The notes: generated by a model from the sequence alone, not told the origin. A DNA stretch of 64,000 nucleotides from Chitinophaga sp. YR573 (GCF_900110995.1 NZ_FOJF01000001.1:451199-515198), one strand, 5' to 3'; shown: positions 43,976 through 53,655, counted from the stretch's first letter. Numbers and translations are program-made.

Positions 43976-45094
43976 ATGTCTCAGGATCGTCTCCAATACC
44001 TATATCAGCAATGGCTGGCCAAATCTATCACAGCAACCGAAGAGGAAGAATTCTTTTCCCTGCTTGCTGAACCTGATAACCAGGCGCTCATCGAAATGTG
44101 GGTGGAAAAACAGCTGCTGCTTCCTAAAGAAGAAATCCCTTTATCTGCTGAAAAGACGCACCTGATCCTGCAGACCATCTTCCAGACTAATCGCGTACAT
44201 GTCATTAAACGTACCCGCTGGTGGGCCGCTGCTGCCGTTTTGTTATTATTATCAACAGGCACCTATATATGGGTTAACAAATCTTCATCCACTCAAAATA
44301 TAACTGTCCTGGCAAATGATGTGCCGCCAGGCAGTAACAAAGCCGTTCTTACACTGTCTGACGGTACTGCTGTAAAACTGGATAGTACCGGGAATAAAGT
44401 GATCAGTAAAGGTATACGTCAGACAGGTGCACAGCTGCAATACGATGCAGATCTAGCTATCAGCTATAATACACTCACTACCCCAAGAGGCGGACAATTC
44501 CAGCTGACCTTACCCGATGGTACAAAAGTATGGCTGAACGCAGCCTCTTCTATCCACTATCCTACTGCTTTTAACGGAAAAGAAAGAAGAGTGGAAATAT
44601 CGGGAGAGGTTTATTTCGAAGTTGCTAAGAATGAAAAGATGCCTTTTTATGTAAAATCCGGCATCCAGGAAATTGAAGTGTTAGGCACTCATTTCAACAT
44701 CAATGCATACACAGATGAAAATGCCATTAGTACTACTTTACTGGAAGGCAGCATCCGTGTCAATTATACCGGGCATACCAGTGTAATAGTAAAACCAGGA
44801 CAACAAACACAACTAACAGACCATATAAAGGTCATTGATGATGCAGACATGGACCAGGCCATTGCATGGAAAAACGGCGTATTTGCCTTTAATCAGGCCG
44901 ATATCCCTACCGTTATGCGCCAGTTATCCAGATGGTACAATGTAGAGGTGGAATATGCAGGTGCTATACCTAAACGTGCATTCACCGGAGAAATAGCCAG
45001 GGAACTGACACTGGCACAGGTATTAAAGGGACTTACAAAAACAAGGGTCAATTATAAAATAGAAGGGGGAAACAGGATTATCATCCTGCCATAA
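43976..45094 (+). CDS. FecR family anti-sigma/sigma-regulator (locus 2)
   Basis: The 372-residue inner-membrane protein has a cytoplasmic N-terminal region (about 1-80), one membrane helix (about 82-100, RWWAAAAVLLLLSTGTYIWV), and a periplasmic FecR domain (FQLTLPDGTKVWLNAASSI, ISGEVYFEVAKNEKMPFYV, about 180-270) with a C-terminal DUF4974-like region (about 295-370). It should relay the signal from the SusC STN domain to the upstream sigma factor. Confidence 0.93.
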   Translation: MSQDRLQYLYQQWLAKSITATEEEEFFSLLAEPDNQALIEMWVEKQLLLPKEEIPLSAEKTHLILQTIFQTNRVHVIKRTRWWAAAAVLLLLSTGTYIWVNKSSSTQNITVLANDVPPGSNKAVLTLSDGTAVKLDSTGNKVISKGIRQTGAQLQYDADLAISYNTLTTPRGGQFQLTLPDGTKVWLNAASSIHYPTAFNGKERRVEISGEVYFEVAKNEKMPFYVKSGIQEIEVLGTHFNINAYTDENAISTTLLEGSIRVNYTGHTSVIVKPGQQTQLTDHIKVIDDADMDQAIAWKNGVFAFNQADIPTVMRQLSRWYNVEVEYAGAIPKRAFTGEIARELTLAQVLKGLTKTRVNYKIEGGNRIIILP

Positions 45095-45096
45095 TT

Positions 45097-45134
45097 GAAA
45101 CCGGGCGAAAGATTGGCGTCCATTACCCGGTTTC
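45097..45134 (+). promoter_or_regulatory. Hairpin in the fecR-susC gap (locus 2)
   Basis: Perfect 9-bp arms GAAACCGGG/CCCGGTTTC (45097-45105 with 45126-45134) with a 20-nt loop and only a weak T-rich end. It occupies the same gap as the GC-rich hairpin of locus 1. Confidence 0.5.
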
Positions 45135-45182
45135 TGTTTAAGTCAATTAACTGTTCATTATTCAACCAAACACTGCAAAAGT

Positions 45183-48100
45183 ATGCAATTTAAAGCTCTT
45201 TGCAATCCAGCGACCTATGCCTATAGGTCTCAAAAGGGATTATCAACCAACAAGACATTAGCACATTCGCATTGGTGGCTAATTATTAAAAAACAACTGC
45301 TTATGCAGCTCAAACTTACCATCGTGTTCTTACTTGCCTTTGTATTGCAGGTAAGCGCAGATGCTTCAGGACAAACAGTGACTTATTCAGCTAAGTCTGT
45401 ACCCTTGCCGGAAATATTTTCGGCCATCAAAAAACAAACAGGATGCACATTCTTTTATGATTTAGATGATCTGAAAGATGTAAAAAATGTATCTGTACAA
45501 TTGAAACAGGTCCCTTTAAAAGAAGCGATGGAAATTGTACTGGCCAACCTACCCCTGAATTTTGAGATCCAGGGAAGGACTGTATTCGTGACCAAAGCAA
45601 AACCTGCAGAGAACATTCAACCGGAGGAGCTTATCAGAGGACATGTTACAAATGAAAACGGAGAGCCGGTACCTGGTGCTACCGTAGGTGTAAAAGGTAT
45701 TGCATCCGGCGCGATCACCAATGCAAAAGGAGAGTTTGTTTTGCAGAATGTAGATCCTGCCACAGCAATATTGGTGATCACAGCCATCAATATAGAACGT
45801 TACGAGTTAAAACTAAACGGACGATCAGAAGTATCAGTAGTGGTTAAAACAAAAACCAGTCCGCTCGATGAAGTAATGGTGATCGGGTATGGTACCACTA
45901 CACAAAGGACCTCTACCAGCAGTATCTCCAAGATAACATCCAAAGACATAGAAAAACAGCCTGTTACCAATCCGCTGCAGGCTTTATCAGGACGTATACC
46001 CGGACTACTCATCTCAGAAAACAGCGGTACTCCGGGGGCTGGCATTACGGTGCAGATCCGTGCAGCCAATTCCCTCACTACCGGTACAGCGCCTTTGTTC
46101 ATTGTAGATGGTGTACCTTACTTATCAGAATCTGTATATACTGCCGGTGGTAATACCGTAGGCTATCTTAAACCCGCATTTGGGAATAGTCCGCTCAATG
46201 CTATCAATCCTTCCGACATTGAAAGTATTGATGTATTAAAAGATGCAGATGCTACCGCTATCTATGGCAGTCGTGGTGCAAACGGTGTGATCCTCATCAC
46301 CACTAAAAAAGGTAAAGCAGGTAAAACAAAATTTGAGGTGAATGCAAGTACCGGTTTCAGCGATGTAGCTAACCTTCACCGGGTAAAAGAACTGACAATG
46401 CCTCAATATCTTGAGATGCGCAGAACAGCCTATCTCAATGCAGGCATGACACCAACAGTGGCGAATGCACCCGATCTGCTCCTCTGGGACACGACCAAAA
46501 CAACGGATTTCCAGAAACTGCTGATTGGTGGTACTGCAAAGACGCATGATGCCTCCGCCTCCTTTTCCGGTGGCAATAACCAAACCACCTTCCTGCTGAG
46601 TGGCGCCTACCATGATGAAGGCGCTGTTGTACCGGGAGATAATGGCTATAACCGTGGCGCTATCCACTTAAACCTGGAACATAGTACACCGGATAAAAAG
46701 TTCACCGCTACTATTTCAGCTTCTTTTATTGTAGATAAAAACAGGAACATCGCCCAACTTGGAGCTGCCGGGGACCTTGCCCTGAATGCTTATAAAATGG
46801 CGCCCAATTTCCCTTTGTACGACAGCACCGGCAAGAATCTGTACTGGACAACCAATCAAAGCCTGAACTTTACTAATCCGCTGTCCTATCAAAACACGCA
46901 GTATACTTCGAAGAATAATAATCTCATTGGTAATATCCAGTTAAAATATACACCTGTAAAGGGACTTAATTTTAAGATCAGCACAGGATATAATAAACTG
47001 GATATGTCCTCTACAAACCTCTACTATAAAAAATCAATTAGTCCTTATTCCTCTACCTTACCTTCTGCACTTTTCATGGACAATTATACTGTATTATGGA
47101 ACGTTGAACCACAGGTAGATTTTTCTCACCATATCAGTAAAGGATCATTGAACCTGCTGGCTGGAAGTACTTTACAGGGCAATAAGTATGTACAGCCTTA
47201 TTATCTGGTGGCTACTAATTACTCCTCAGATGCTTTGTTAAATAATCCTTCTTCTGCCGGTACTATCAGTGTATATACTTCTAATTCTGAATATAAATAC
47301 TCTTCTTTATTCGGACGCCTGAATTACAACTGGGCCAACAAATATATATTGAATGTAAATTACCGCTGGGACGCTTCTTCCAAGTTCGGGATCAATAACC
47401 GCTATGGTAGTTTCGCTTCCGTTGGTGGTGCATGGATCTTCTCTGAAGAAGAGCTTTTCAAAAACAAACTTCCCTGGCTTAGTTTCGGAAAATTACGAGG
47501 TAGTTACGGCAGCAGCGGGAATGACCAGATCAGTAATTATCAGTATTTAGATACCTATGCGACTACCTACTATGGTTATAATGGTGTATCAGGACTGCTC
47601 CCCAACAAACTCGCTAATCCAAACCTGAAATGGGAAGTGAACAAAAAACTGGAACTCGCCACAGAACTTGGCTTCTTTAAAGACAGGATCCTGATCACAG
47701 CCGCCTGGTTCCGCAACAGGACAGACAATCCACTTGTCACTTACCCAATATCCAATGTCACCGGTTTCTCCAGTTATTATGCTAACCTGAATGCTGTTGT
47801 ACAACAACAAGGTCCGGAGTTTTCATTCACCACCGTGAACGTAAAAAGCAAAAACTTTAACTGGACTTCAACTTTTAACATCAGCTTCCCACAGAGTAAA
47901 CTGGTATCCTTCCCTGGCATTGCCAGTACCGCTTATGCAAGTTCAATGATCGTTGGTGAATCAATGAGCGCTATTCATCTCTGGCATTATACAGGTATTG
48001 ATCCTAACACCCATCTGCCAACTGTACTGGATGCTAATAAAGATGGTAGTACATCTTACTTTTCTACAGAACTGGCAGCATATGGCCAGGGAGATTATGT

Positions 48101-48608
48101 GACCGTGGGTAAAAGTGATCCTGATTTTTATGGAGGATTCAATAACAGTTTTGGTTATAAAGGTCTGCAACTGGACATCTTTGTACAGTTCGTAGGTAAA
48201 AAAATGGTACCGGGAATTGGTTCAGCTACCTACTCGGCAAACTCTCCCGGATATACAGTCCAGAATGGATATAGCGGCCTCTATGACCTCTTCAAGGCAA
48301 CAAAAGGAACTATTGCCAATACCCGGTTCGACTATAGCGACGGTTCTCCTTATCTCAGCTATGCGGCCTATAGCAGATCAGACGCTATTATCAGTAATGC
48401 AGCCTATGCAAGGCTCAAAAACATAGCGCTTTCTTATACACTGCCACAAAAATGGTTACAACGGATAAAGATGACCAACGCTACTATTTTTGTACGCGGA
48501 CAAAACCTCTTCACTGTTACAAAATTCAATGGCTTTGATCCTGAAAGTCCTGCCAGTAATATCCCTCCACTCAGGACTATCACCACAGGTCTTAAATTCT
48601 CATTCTAA
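45183..48608 (+). CDS. SusC/RagA TonB-dependent transporter with STN domain (locus 2)
   Basis: The 1141-residue outer-membrane transporter has a basic N-terminal extension, a signal sequence starting near residue 41 (MQLKLTIVFLLAF), an STN domain (about 70-140), a carboxypeptidase-regulatory-like domain (about 150-230), DEVMVIGYGTTT, a plug domain and a C-terminal barrel ending in Phe. The first Met is kept as start because such extensions are common in this family; the Met at 45303 is the alternative. Sigma, FecR and SusD genes flank it in order. No sugar-cleaving enzyme is attached, so the substrate is unknown. Confidence 0.94.
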   Translation: MQFKALCNPATYAYRSQKGLSTNKTLAHSHWWLIIKKQLLMQLKLTIVFLLAFVLQVSADASGQTVTYSAKSVPLPEIFSAIKKQTGCTFFYDLDDLKDVKNVSVQLKQVPLKEAMEIVLANLPLNFEIQGRTVFVTKAKPAENIQPEELIRGHVTNENGEPVPGATVGVKGIASGAITNAKGEFVLQNVDPATAILVITAINIERYELKLNGRSEVSVVVKTKTSPLDEVMVIGYGTTTQRTSTSSISKITSKDIEKQPVTNPLQALSGRIPGLLISENSGTPGAGITVQIRAANSLTTGTAPLFIVDGVPYLSESVYTAGGNTVGYLKPAFGNSPLNAINPSDIESIDVLKDADATAIYGSRGANGVILITTKKGKAGKTKFEVNASTGFSDVANLHRVKELTMPQYLEMRRTAYLNAGMTPTVANAPDLLLWDTTKTTDFQKLLIGGTAKTHDASASFSGGNNQTTFLLSGAYHDEGAVVPGDNGYNRGAIHLNLEHSTPDKKFTATISASFIVDKNRNIAQLGAAGDLALNAYKMAPNFPLYDSTGKNLYWTTNQSLNFTNPLSYQNTQYTSKNNNLIGNIQLKYTPVKGLNFKISTGYNKLDMSSTNLYYKKSISPYSSTLPSALFMDNYTVLWNVEPQVDFSHHISKGSLNLLAGSTLQGNKYVQPYYLVATNYSSDALLNNPSSAGTISVYTSNSEYKYSSLFGRLNYNWANKYILNVNYRWDASSKFGINNRYGSFASVGGAWIFSEEELFKNKLPWLSFGKLRGSYGSSGNDQISNYQYLDTYATTYYGYNGVSGLLPNKLANPNLKWEVNKKLELATELGFFKDRILITAAWFRNRTDNPLVTYPISNVTGFSSYYANLNAVVQQQGPEFSFTTVNVKSKNFNWTSTFNISFPQSKLVSFPGIASTAYASSMIVGESMSAIHLWHYTGIDPNTHLPTVLDANKDGSTSYFSTELAAYGQGDYVTVGKSDPDFYGGFNNSFGYKGLQLDIFVQFVGKKMVPGIGSATYSANSPGYTVQNGYSGLYDLFKATKGTIANTRFDYSDGSPYLSYAAYSRSDAIISNAAYARLKNIALSYTLPQKWLQRIKMTNATIFVRGQNLFTVTKFNGFDPESPASNIPPLRTITTGLKFSF

Positions 48609-48619
48609 AAAGTACAATC

Positions 48620-50005
48620 ATGACAAGCAATATATTTTTCCGCAGCTTACTCATATGTGTGATTGCCAGCAGCTGCAAGAAATTCACAGACGTAAATGCA
48701 CCCAGCAGTCAACTGGTCACAGCAACCGTTTTCACCAGCGATGCGACACTCAAATCTGCAATTGCAGGTATGTACAGTGTTATCGCCTCAACAAATGCGG
48801 AGACGATGCAATATGAATTGTCAGTCCTGCCATCAACCTCTGCTGATGAAATAAGATATCTTACTTCCAATGTCAGCTATGACCCTTTCACCAACAATGC
48901 CCTGACCACTAATGATCCTATGACGCTTGATATGTGGACAGGTCTTTACAACACTAACTATTACGCCAATTCACTCATTGCAGGTATACAGGGCAGCAGT
49001 GGTGGATTATCCGATTCATTAAGCAGAGAAGCGATCGCTGAAGGCAAATTTATCCGGGCTTTCTGTCACTTCTACCTGGTAAACCTTTATGGAGATGTTC
49101 CTATTGCTACCACCACCAATGCAGCCGTTAATAATTCCTTATTCCGTTCTCCGGCAGACTCTGTGTATGCACAGATCATCAGGGACCTCAAAGATGCGCA
49201 GGCAGGTATGAAAGCAGACTATTCCTATGCAAACGGTGAACGTACCAGACCCAATAAGTATGCCGCTGCTGCATTGTTATCAAGGGCTTATTTGTATACC
49301 AACGACTGGGCAAATGCAGAAGCAATAGCCACTACACTGATTAACTACAGCAGCTTATACAAACTCACCGATATCAGTAAGACGTTCCTTAAAAACAATA
49401 CAGAAGCCATCTGGCAAATGTCAAGCCCTGTATATAGTGGTTACACACTGGAAGGTCAATATTATAACTATGGGGCTTACTCTTCCAGTCCCAATTTTGT
49501 ATTAACCAGCAGCCTGCTTGCGGCGTTTGAACCCGGCGATCTGCGCTTTACCAATTGGGTAAATACAGAAACCTATACAGATGATACAATCACCTATTAT
49601 TATCCATATAAATACAAGCAGAGAACAACCAATACTTCCAGCGCTGGAGAATACTGGACACCCTTACGCCTGGGCGAACAGTATCTGATAAGAGCGGAAG
49701 CCCGGGCCAATCAGAAGAACCTGACAGGCGCTATTGAAGATATTAATGTCATCCGTACCCGTGCCGGTCTTGCCAACACCACTGCGGTTTCCCAGAGTGA
49801 TGTGCTCACCGCTATTGAGCAGGAAAGACGTATTGAACTCTTCTGTGAATATGGCCATCGCTGGTATGACCTTAAAAGGACGAACAGGGCGGATGCCGTA
49901 CTAAGCGTAGATAAATCCGGCTGGACCAGCCACGCTGCATTGTTCCCTATTCCACAACTGGAAAGGAATAATAATACTAATCTTTCACAGAATAATGGCT
50001 ACTAA
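48620..50005 (+). CDS. SusD/RagB family lipoprotein (locus 2)
   Basis: The 461-residue protein has a signal peptide with lipobox VIASSC (Cys about 19) followed by KKFTDVNAPS, so it is surface anchored. The C-terminal domain has the SusD/RagB pattern (YLIRAEARA, DINVIRTRAGL, ERRIELFCEYGHRWYDLKR in two parts, FPIPQLERNNN). It begins 11 bp after susC, and its stop overlaps the start of the thioredoxin gene by one base (TAATG). Confidence 0.93.
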   Translation: MTSNIFFRSLLICVIASSCKKFTDVNAPSSQLVTATVFTSDATLKSAIAGMYSVIASTNAETMQYELSVLPSTSADEIRYLTSNVSYDPFTNNALTTNDPMTLDMWTGLYNTNYYANSLIAGIQGSSGGLSDSLSREAIAEGKFIRAFCHFYLVNLYGDVPIATTTNAAVNNSLFRSPADSVYAQIIRDLKDAQAGMKADYSYANGERTRPNKYAAAALLSRAYLYTNDWANAEAIATTLINYSSLYKLTDISKTFLKNNTEAIWQMSSPVYSGYTLEGQYYNYGAYSSSPNFVLTSSLLAAFEPGDLRFTNWVNTETYTDDTITYYYPYKYKQRTTNTSSAGEYWTPLRLGEQYLIRAEARANQKNLTGAIEDINVIRTRAGLANTTAVSQSDVLTAIEQERRIELFCEYGHRWYDLKRTNRADAVLSVDKSGWTSHAALFPIPQLERNNNTNLSQNNGY

Positions 50006-51129
50006 TGAAAAGATATATAACAATAGCCTGTCTGTTTATTTTGCAGCAGGCAAGCGCGCAAAACACTTTTTCTATTACTGGTAAAACAGTCAATATAAAA
50101 GACAGTTCCAAAATATTTCTGACATATGCCATCAATGGAAAAATGATGACAGATAGTGCTTTCGTGGAGAATGGCAAATATACCTTTACAGGAAAACTGA
50201 CCAGCATTCAACTCGTAAGACTAAGATCAGTACAACCGAAAGAAAACCTGAATCAACAGATAATCGATCATTACAATAGCTACACTTTATTTCTCGATAC
50301 ATCTCATGTAACACTTACATCTCAGGATGCGCTCAGTAATACAGTAACATCAGGCTCCAGCCTGCAACATGACTATGAGCTTTATTATAATAACATGATG
50401 TTGCTGTATAAGAAGATGGCGCCTAATAATATGCGCTACCAGGAACTACAAAAGACTATGCAAATAACAAAAATGCGGGAAGTCAGAGTAGTATTGGATT
50501 CACTGAAAAATGAAGAGGCGGCAATAGTGAGTCAGTATGTTAAAGCACATCCTGCATCACCTGTAGCCTTGTTCGCGGTACGTGAATACAACAGGAATTA
50601 TTCAGCACCAGCTGCTGAAGTACAGACATTATATCAGCAGCTGGACACATCATTATACAGTATGGATATAGCAAAGGAATTGAGAGTACAGATGGATCTG
50701 AATAAAACGTTTGAGGTCGGTTCTACTGCAAAGAATTTCTCTATGTCTGATACAGCAGGAAAGAAATATCAGTTAAGCGACTTCAAAGGTAAATATGTAC
50801 TCCTGGATTTCTGGGCAAGCTGGTGTAGTCCCTGCAGACAACAAATGCCATTTATCATCAGGGCGTTTAACTTATACAAAGACAAAAACTTCACTGTAGT
50901 GTGTGTATCCATAGATAATGCTGAAAAGGGATGGCGCAAAGCTATTATTGAAGATAAAACGGGGGTATTCACACAGCTGTCAGACCTGAAAGGATCAAAA
51001 AACGAAGCCGCGACATTATATGGTATTCATTTTATACCACAGAATTTCCTGATCGGTCCCAATGGTAATATTATAGCGAAGAACCTGCATGATATTGAAT
51101 TGGAAGATAAACTAAAGGATATTCTTTAA
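50005..51129 (+). CDS. TlpA-like thioredoxin with N-terminal DUF4369-like domain
   Basis: The 374-residue exported protein has a signal peptide (to about residue 18), an N-terminal beta domain as in DUF4369 (about 22-115: SITGKTVNIKDSSKIFLTY), a helical linker, and a C-terminal thioredoxin fold (about 238-374) with the redox motif WCSPC in FWASWCSPCRQQMPF. Such proteins are thiol-disulfide reductases of the periplasm. It is co-translated with susD. In SusC/SusD loci without glycosidases, such partners often point to protein or metal-linked substrates rather than glycans; that is an inference. Confidence 0.88.
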   Translation: MKRYITIACLFILQQASAQNTFSITGKTVNIKDSSKIFLTYAINGKMMTDSAFVENGKYTFTGKLTSIQLVRLRSVQPKENLNQQIIDHYNSYTLFLDTSHVTLTSQDALSNTVTSGSSLQHDYELYYNNMMLLYKKMAPNNMRYQELQKTMQITKMREVRVVLDSLKNEEAAIVSQYVKAHPASPVALFAVREYNRNYSAPAAEVQTLYQQLDTSLYSMDIAKELRVQMDLNKTFEVGSTAKNFSMSDTAGKKYQLSDFKGKYVLLDFWASWCSPCRQQMPFIIRAFNLYKDKNFTVVCVSIDNAEKGWRKAIIEDKTGVFTQLSDLKGSKNEAATLYGIHFIPQNFLIGPNGNIIAKNLHDIELEDKLKDIL

Positions 51130-51159
51130 AAGTTTATTTATCCCTATACTTTACTATGA

Positions 51160-51184
51160 AAGGCCGGAGATAATCTCCGGCCTT
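51160..51184. terminator. Hairpin between the thioredoxin and HxlR genes
   Basis: Perfect 11-bp arms AAGGCCGGAGA/TCTCCGGCCTT (51160-51170 with 51174-51184) with a 3-nt loop; only a weak T run follows in either direction. Confidence 0.6.
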
Positions 51185-51220
51185 CAATATCCATAGTCAG
51201 TGCACATTGTCCTAAATATT

Positions 51221-51601
51221 TCATACCTGTTGAGAGTTATCATGCTGGTGTTTACGGTGCGCAGCACCCCAACTTGCTATTGATAGAACTAAACTCTCTA
51301 AAGTTTTACCATGTTTTGTTAATTCATATTCTACTGAAATGAGTTTTGTATTCAGCACTCTACGGGCGACTATTTCACTCTGTTGCAGCTCCTGTAATTC
51401 CTTGGACAATACTGTTGCTGAAATACCTTCCACACCTCTCTGCAAATCCATAAAATGTGTTTTCCCATTTTCTAATAGAAAAGTGACAATCTGCATCTTC
51501 CATTTGCCCGACAGTAGCTGCATCATTTCTTTTACAAGTGTTAAAGAAAGTAGTTCGCTACAATTATTATTGGTACGGATTTTTGTTTTTTTAGCCCCCA
51601 C
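51221..51601 (-). CDS. HxlR family transcriptional regulator
   Basis: The 126-residue protein is a single winged-helix domain with the family pattern: LLSGKWKMQIVTFLLENGKTHFMDLQRGVEGISATVLSKELQELQ (in parts) and a wing VARRVLNTKLISVEYELTKHGKTL. Unlike most HxlR proteins it lacks the N-terminal cysteine close to the winged helix (the only Cys is at residue 13), so a redox or aldehyde sensing role is uncertain. It follows the SnoaL-like gene by 13 bp on the same strand. Confidence 0.87.
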   Translation of the reverse strand: MGAKKTKIRTNNNCSELLSLTLVKEMMQLLSGKWKMQIVTFLLENGKTHFMDLQRGVEGISATVLSKELQELQQSEIVARRVLNTKLISVEYELTKHGKTLESLVLSIASWGAAHRKHQHDNSQQV

Positions 51602-51614
51602 TGTGTCAATTGTT

Positions 51615-52055
51615 CTAATTGTTCAGTGGTCTTGCCTCTACAATTATAAAGTAGCCAGTACGTTCTTTTATTAGCCATTTCCCGTTTTGACACACATATT
51701 TGTCATCATATTTAACACTATAATCTGTAATAATATTCTTTCCCTCAGACTCTCTTATCATTTTGATTTGAGAAAAAGAAACACCTGTAGCAGTATCTCC
51801 ATCTATTTTTACTGTATGTTGTCCATTCATTGTAAAATAAGTTTTTACCAGAGAAGCATGTCCGTTAAATTCCTTTTCCAGGTTCTCTGTTCCAGAGACA
51901 TTTGCTGCTAAAAAGTCGTTCATATAAGCTTTATATAGAGCATCCCGTGTAAATAACCCCATTTGTTCTGATATCTTTTTTTCATCACCTAAATATGCAT
52001 AAGTGTCTATTAAATTCCTTAATTCTTCCTGTGTTCTCAAAATTTCTACTGTCAT
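51615..52055 (-). CDS. SnoaL-like/NTF2-fold protein
   Basis: The 146-residue protein matches the SnoaL_4-type cone fold: an N-terminal helix pair (EELRNLIDTYAYLGDEKKISEQMGLF), then strands (HTVKIDGDTATGVSFSQIKMI, DDKYVCQNGKWLIKERTGYF). Such proteins bind small hydrophobic molecules and some are isomerases or hydrolases; no catalytic residue set can be fixed here. It is divergent from a second HxlR gene and in operon with a first, so it is probably induced by a small molecule sensed by these regulators. Confidence 0.8.
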   Translation of the reverse strand: MTVEILRTQEELRNLIDTYAYLGDEKKISEQMGLFTRDALYKAYMNDFLAANVSGTENLEKEFNGHASLVKTYFTMNGQHTVKIDGDTATGVSFSQIKMIRESEGKNIITDYSVKYDDKYVCQNGKWLIKERTGYFIIVEARPLNN

Positions 52056-52095
52056 AACTTTTTATTTATTGATGTTGATGTTCATTTTCGTAAGT

Positions 52096-52157
52096 CAAAA
52101 TTAGGCTACATTTGCTTACAATTTGTTAGTTGTTACCTAAAGGTTAGTGACTAACAA
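52096..52157. promoter_or_regulatory. Divergent promoters and HxlR operator region
   Basis: Back-to-back -7 boxes: TAATTTTG on the minus strand (52096-52103) and TACATTTG on the plus strand (52107-52114). Inverted repeats TTGTTAGT/ACTAACAA (52123-52130, 52150-52157) and GTTAGT-G-ACTAAC (52143-52155) lie just after the plus start site, suited to repression by an HxlR protein. Confidence 0.55.
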
Positions 52158-52172
52158 CTTAATACTAGAGTT

Positions 52173-52577
52173 ATGAAAGAAGAAAACGAGATTCCAAAAG
52201 CAGATAAAGCGTTTACTGAAGAATGTACAACGGTTTTAGCAGCCGTAGGAGATGCTTTATATGCCATTGGGGGCAAATGGAAACTGATGATAATTATTGC
52301 TATGGCAAGAGGCAACAACAGATTTACCGAACTTCAAAGACAGGTTACGGGAATTTCTGCAAGGGTATTATCCAGCGAACTTAAAGAACTGGAGCTAAAC
52401 GGCTTCATTGTAAAAAAAGTATCGGTTGGGTATCCGGTACTCATAGAGTATGAACTAGCCCCCTACAGCCACACGCTCGAAAAGGTTGTTGCAGCTTTAA
52501 CTGAATGGGGTATTCAGCACCGACAGAAAATCAAAAGTGAACTGTCTTCAAATAGCTCTTCTCAGTCCGAATCTTAA
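52173..52577 (+). CDS. HxlR family transcriptional regulator
   Basis: The 134-residue winged-helix protein shows the HxlR core ALYAIGGKWKLMIIIAMARG, FTELQRQVTGISARVLSSELKELELNGF (in parts) and a C-terminal helix (HTLEKVVAALTEWGIQHR). A conserved-position Cys (residue 18, EECTTVLAA) precedes the domain, as in thiol- or aldehyde-sensing members. It is divergent from the SnoaL-like gene and has inverted repeats in its leader. It is a paralogue of the regulator at 51221, and both may bind the same sites. Confidence 0.89.
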   Translation: MKEENEIPKADKAFTEECTTVLAAVGDALYAIGGKWKLMIIIAMARGNNRFTELQRQVTGISARVLSSELKELELNGFIVKKVSVGYPVLIEYELAPYSHTLEKVVAALTEWGIQHRQKIKSELSSNSSSQSES

Positions 52578-52778
52578 ACTTAAAAAGAAAATTGTTATCT
52601 GCTGTTCATAAATAGCCCATATAAACTCAGCATAATTATTTAAAAATGAGATAATTATAAAGGTTTTCAAGTTCGAGCCCCCCTTCATGTAAAGTAAGAC
52701 ACGTTTGGTTAGTTATTGTAACGAATACCACAATTACCACTAAGCTTCCCGTCATTATACTCGAAAAAGAAATGTAAA

Positions 52779-52829
52779 TATATTTGCGCAACTCAAAAGT
52801 TGCATATATATTTGCAACCTGAGGGTTGC
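52779..52829 (+). promoter_or_regulatory. Tandem promoter/operator units before the ArsR-type gene
   Basis: Two copies of a -7 box TATATTTG (52779-52786 and 52807-52814), each followed by a perfect 6-bp inverted repeat GCAACY-N4-RGTTGC (52788-52803 and 52814-52829). The second ends 17 bp before the ATG. They are likely sites for the regulator encoded next. Confidence 0.65.
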
Positions 52830-52846
52830 TCAATTAATAATCAAGC

Positions 52847-53164
52847 ATGAAACAAGATATATTCCAGGCCATATCAGACCCAACACGCAGGGCTATTTTA
52901 ACGTTAATCGCTATCCAGGCATTAACACCAAATGCAATGGCGGAAAAATTTGATATGACCCGCCAGGCGGTATCAAAACATATTAAAGTATTGCACGAAT
53001 GCGAATTGATTAAACCTGAGCATAGCGGCAGGGAGATTTATTATCACTTTAATGCGAAAAAAATGCAGGAGTTTGACCATTGGTTAGCCCAATTCAGGCA
53101 AAACTGGGAAACTCAATTTAACCAACTTGACCAATTATTAACAACAATTAAAGAACAGAAATAA
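52847..53164 (+). CDS. ArsR family transcriptional regulator
   Basis: The 105-residue winged-helix protein has the ArsR pattern: [39 protein letters not shown] (in parts, about 28-56) and a wing [14 protein letters not shown]. It lacks the CxC metal site of the classic arsenic sensors, as usual for the group paired with AHSA1 proteins. The gene overlaps the downstream AHSA1 gene by one base. Two tandem operator-like repeats precede it, so autoregulation is likely. Confidence 0.92.
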   Translation: MKQDIFQAISDPTRRAILTLIAIQALTPNAMAEKFDMTRQAVSKHIKVLHECELIKPEHSGREIYYHFNAKKMQEFDHWLAQFRQNWETQFNQLDQLLTTIKEQK

Positions 53165-53655
53165 TGAACAACGATCTGCTATTTGATTTTAACGTTGACA
53201 AAACCGCGAAAACGGTTTATATAACCAGGGAGTTTAATGCCGGGCAATCTTTAGTATGGGATGCCTTTACCAAAGCCGAACTACTGGACCAATGGGGGGC
53301 ACCTGCACCTATGCGCGCCAAAACCAAGTATATGAATTTTGAAGTAGGCGGGCGGCGATTTTACGCGATGATAAGCCCCGACGGGCAGGAGCGTTGGGCG
53401 GTGCAGGAATTTACATCCATCACCCCGAAAACCAATTTTAAGATGTACAACGCGTTTGCAGATAAAGACGAAAATCGTGAACTGCCGGGTTCTGAATGGG
53501 ATTACAATTTCAGTGAACAAAATGGCATAACCAAAGTAAACATTACCATTTTTAATGAATCGTTTGAGCGATTGGAGAAATTATTGGAGGGCTTCAAAAT
53601 AGGCTTCACCATGACCTTAAAAAACCTGGAAGATCTGTTGGCCTCTTTATCGTAG
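53164..53655 (+). CDS. SRPBCC/AHSA1 domain protein
   Basis: The 163-residue protein has the START-like AHSA1 fold: [28 protein letters not shown] (about 19-46), a central [18 protein letters not shown], and a long C-terminal helix ([23 protein letters not shown]). The family binds hydrophobic ligands or acts as a chaperone partner. Pairing with an ArsR-type regulator (one-base overlap) is a widespread arrangement. The ligand is unknown. Confidence 0.9.
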   Translation: MNNDLLFDFNVDKTAKTVYITREFNAGQSLVWDAFTKAELLDQWGAPAPMRAKTKYMNFEVGGRRFYAMISPDGQERWAVQEFTSITPKTNFKMYNAFADKDENRELPGSEWDYNFSEQNGITKVNITIFNESFERLEKLLEGFKIGFTMTLKNLEDLLASLS

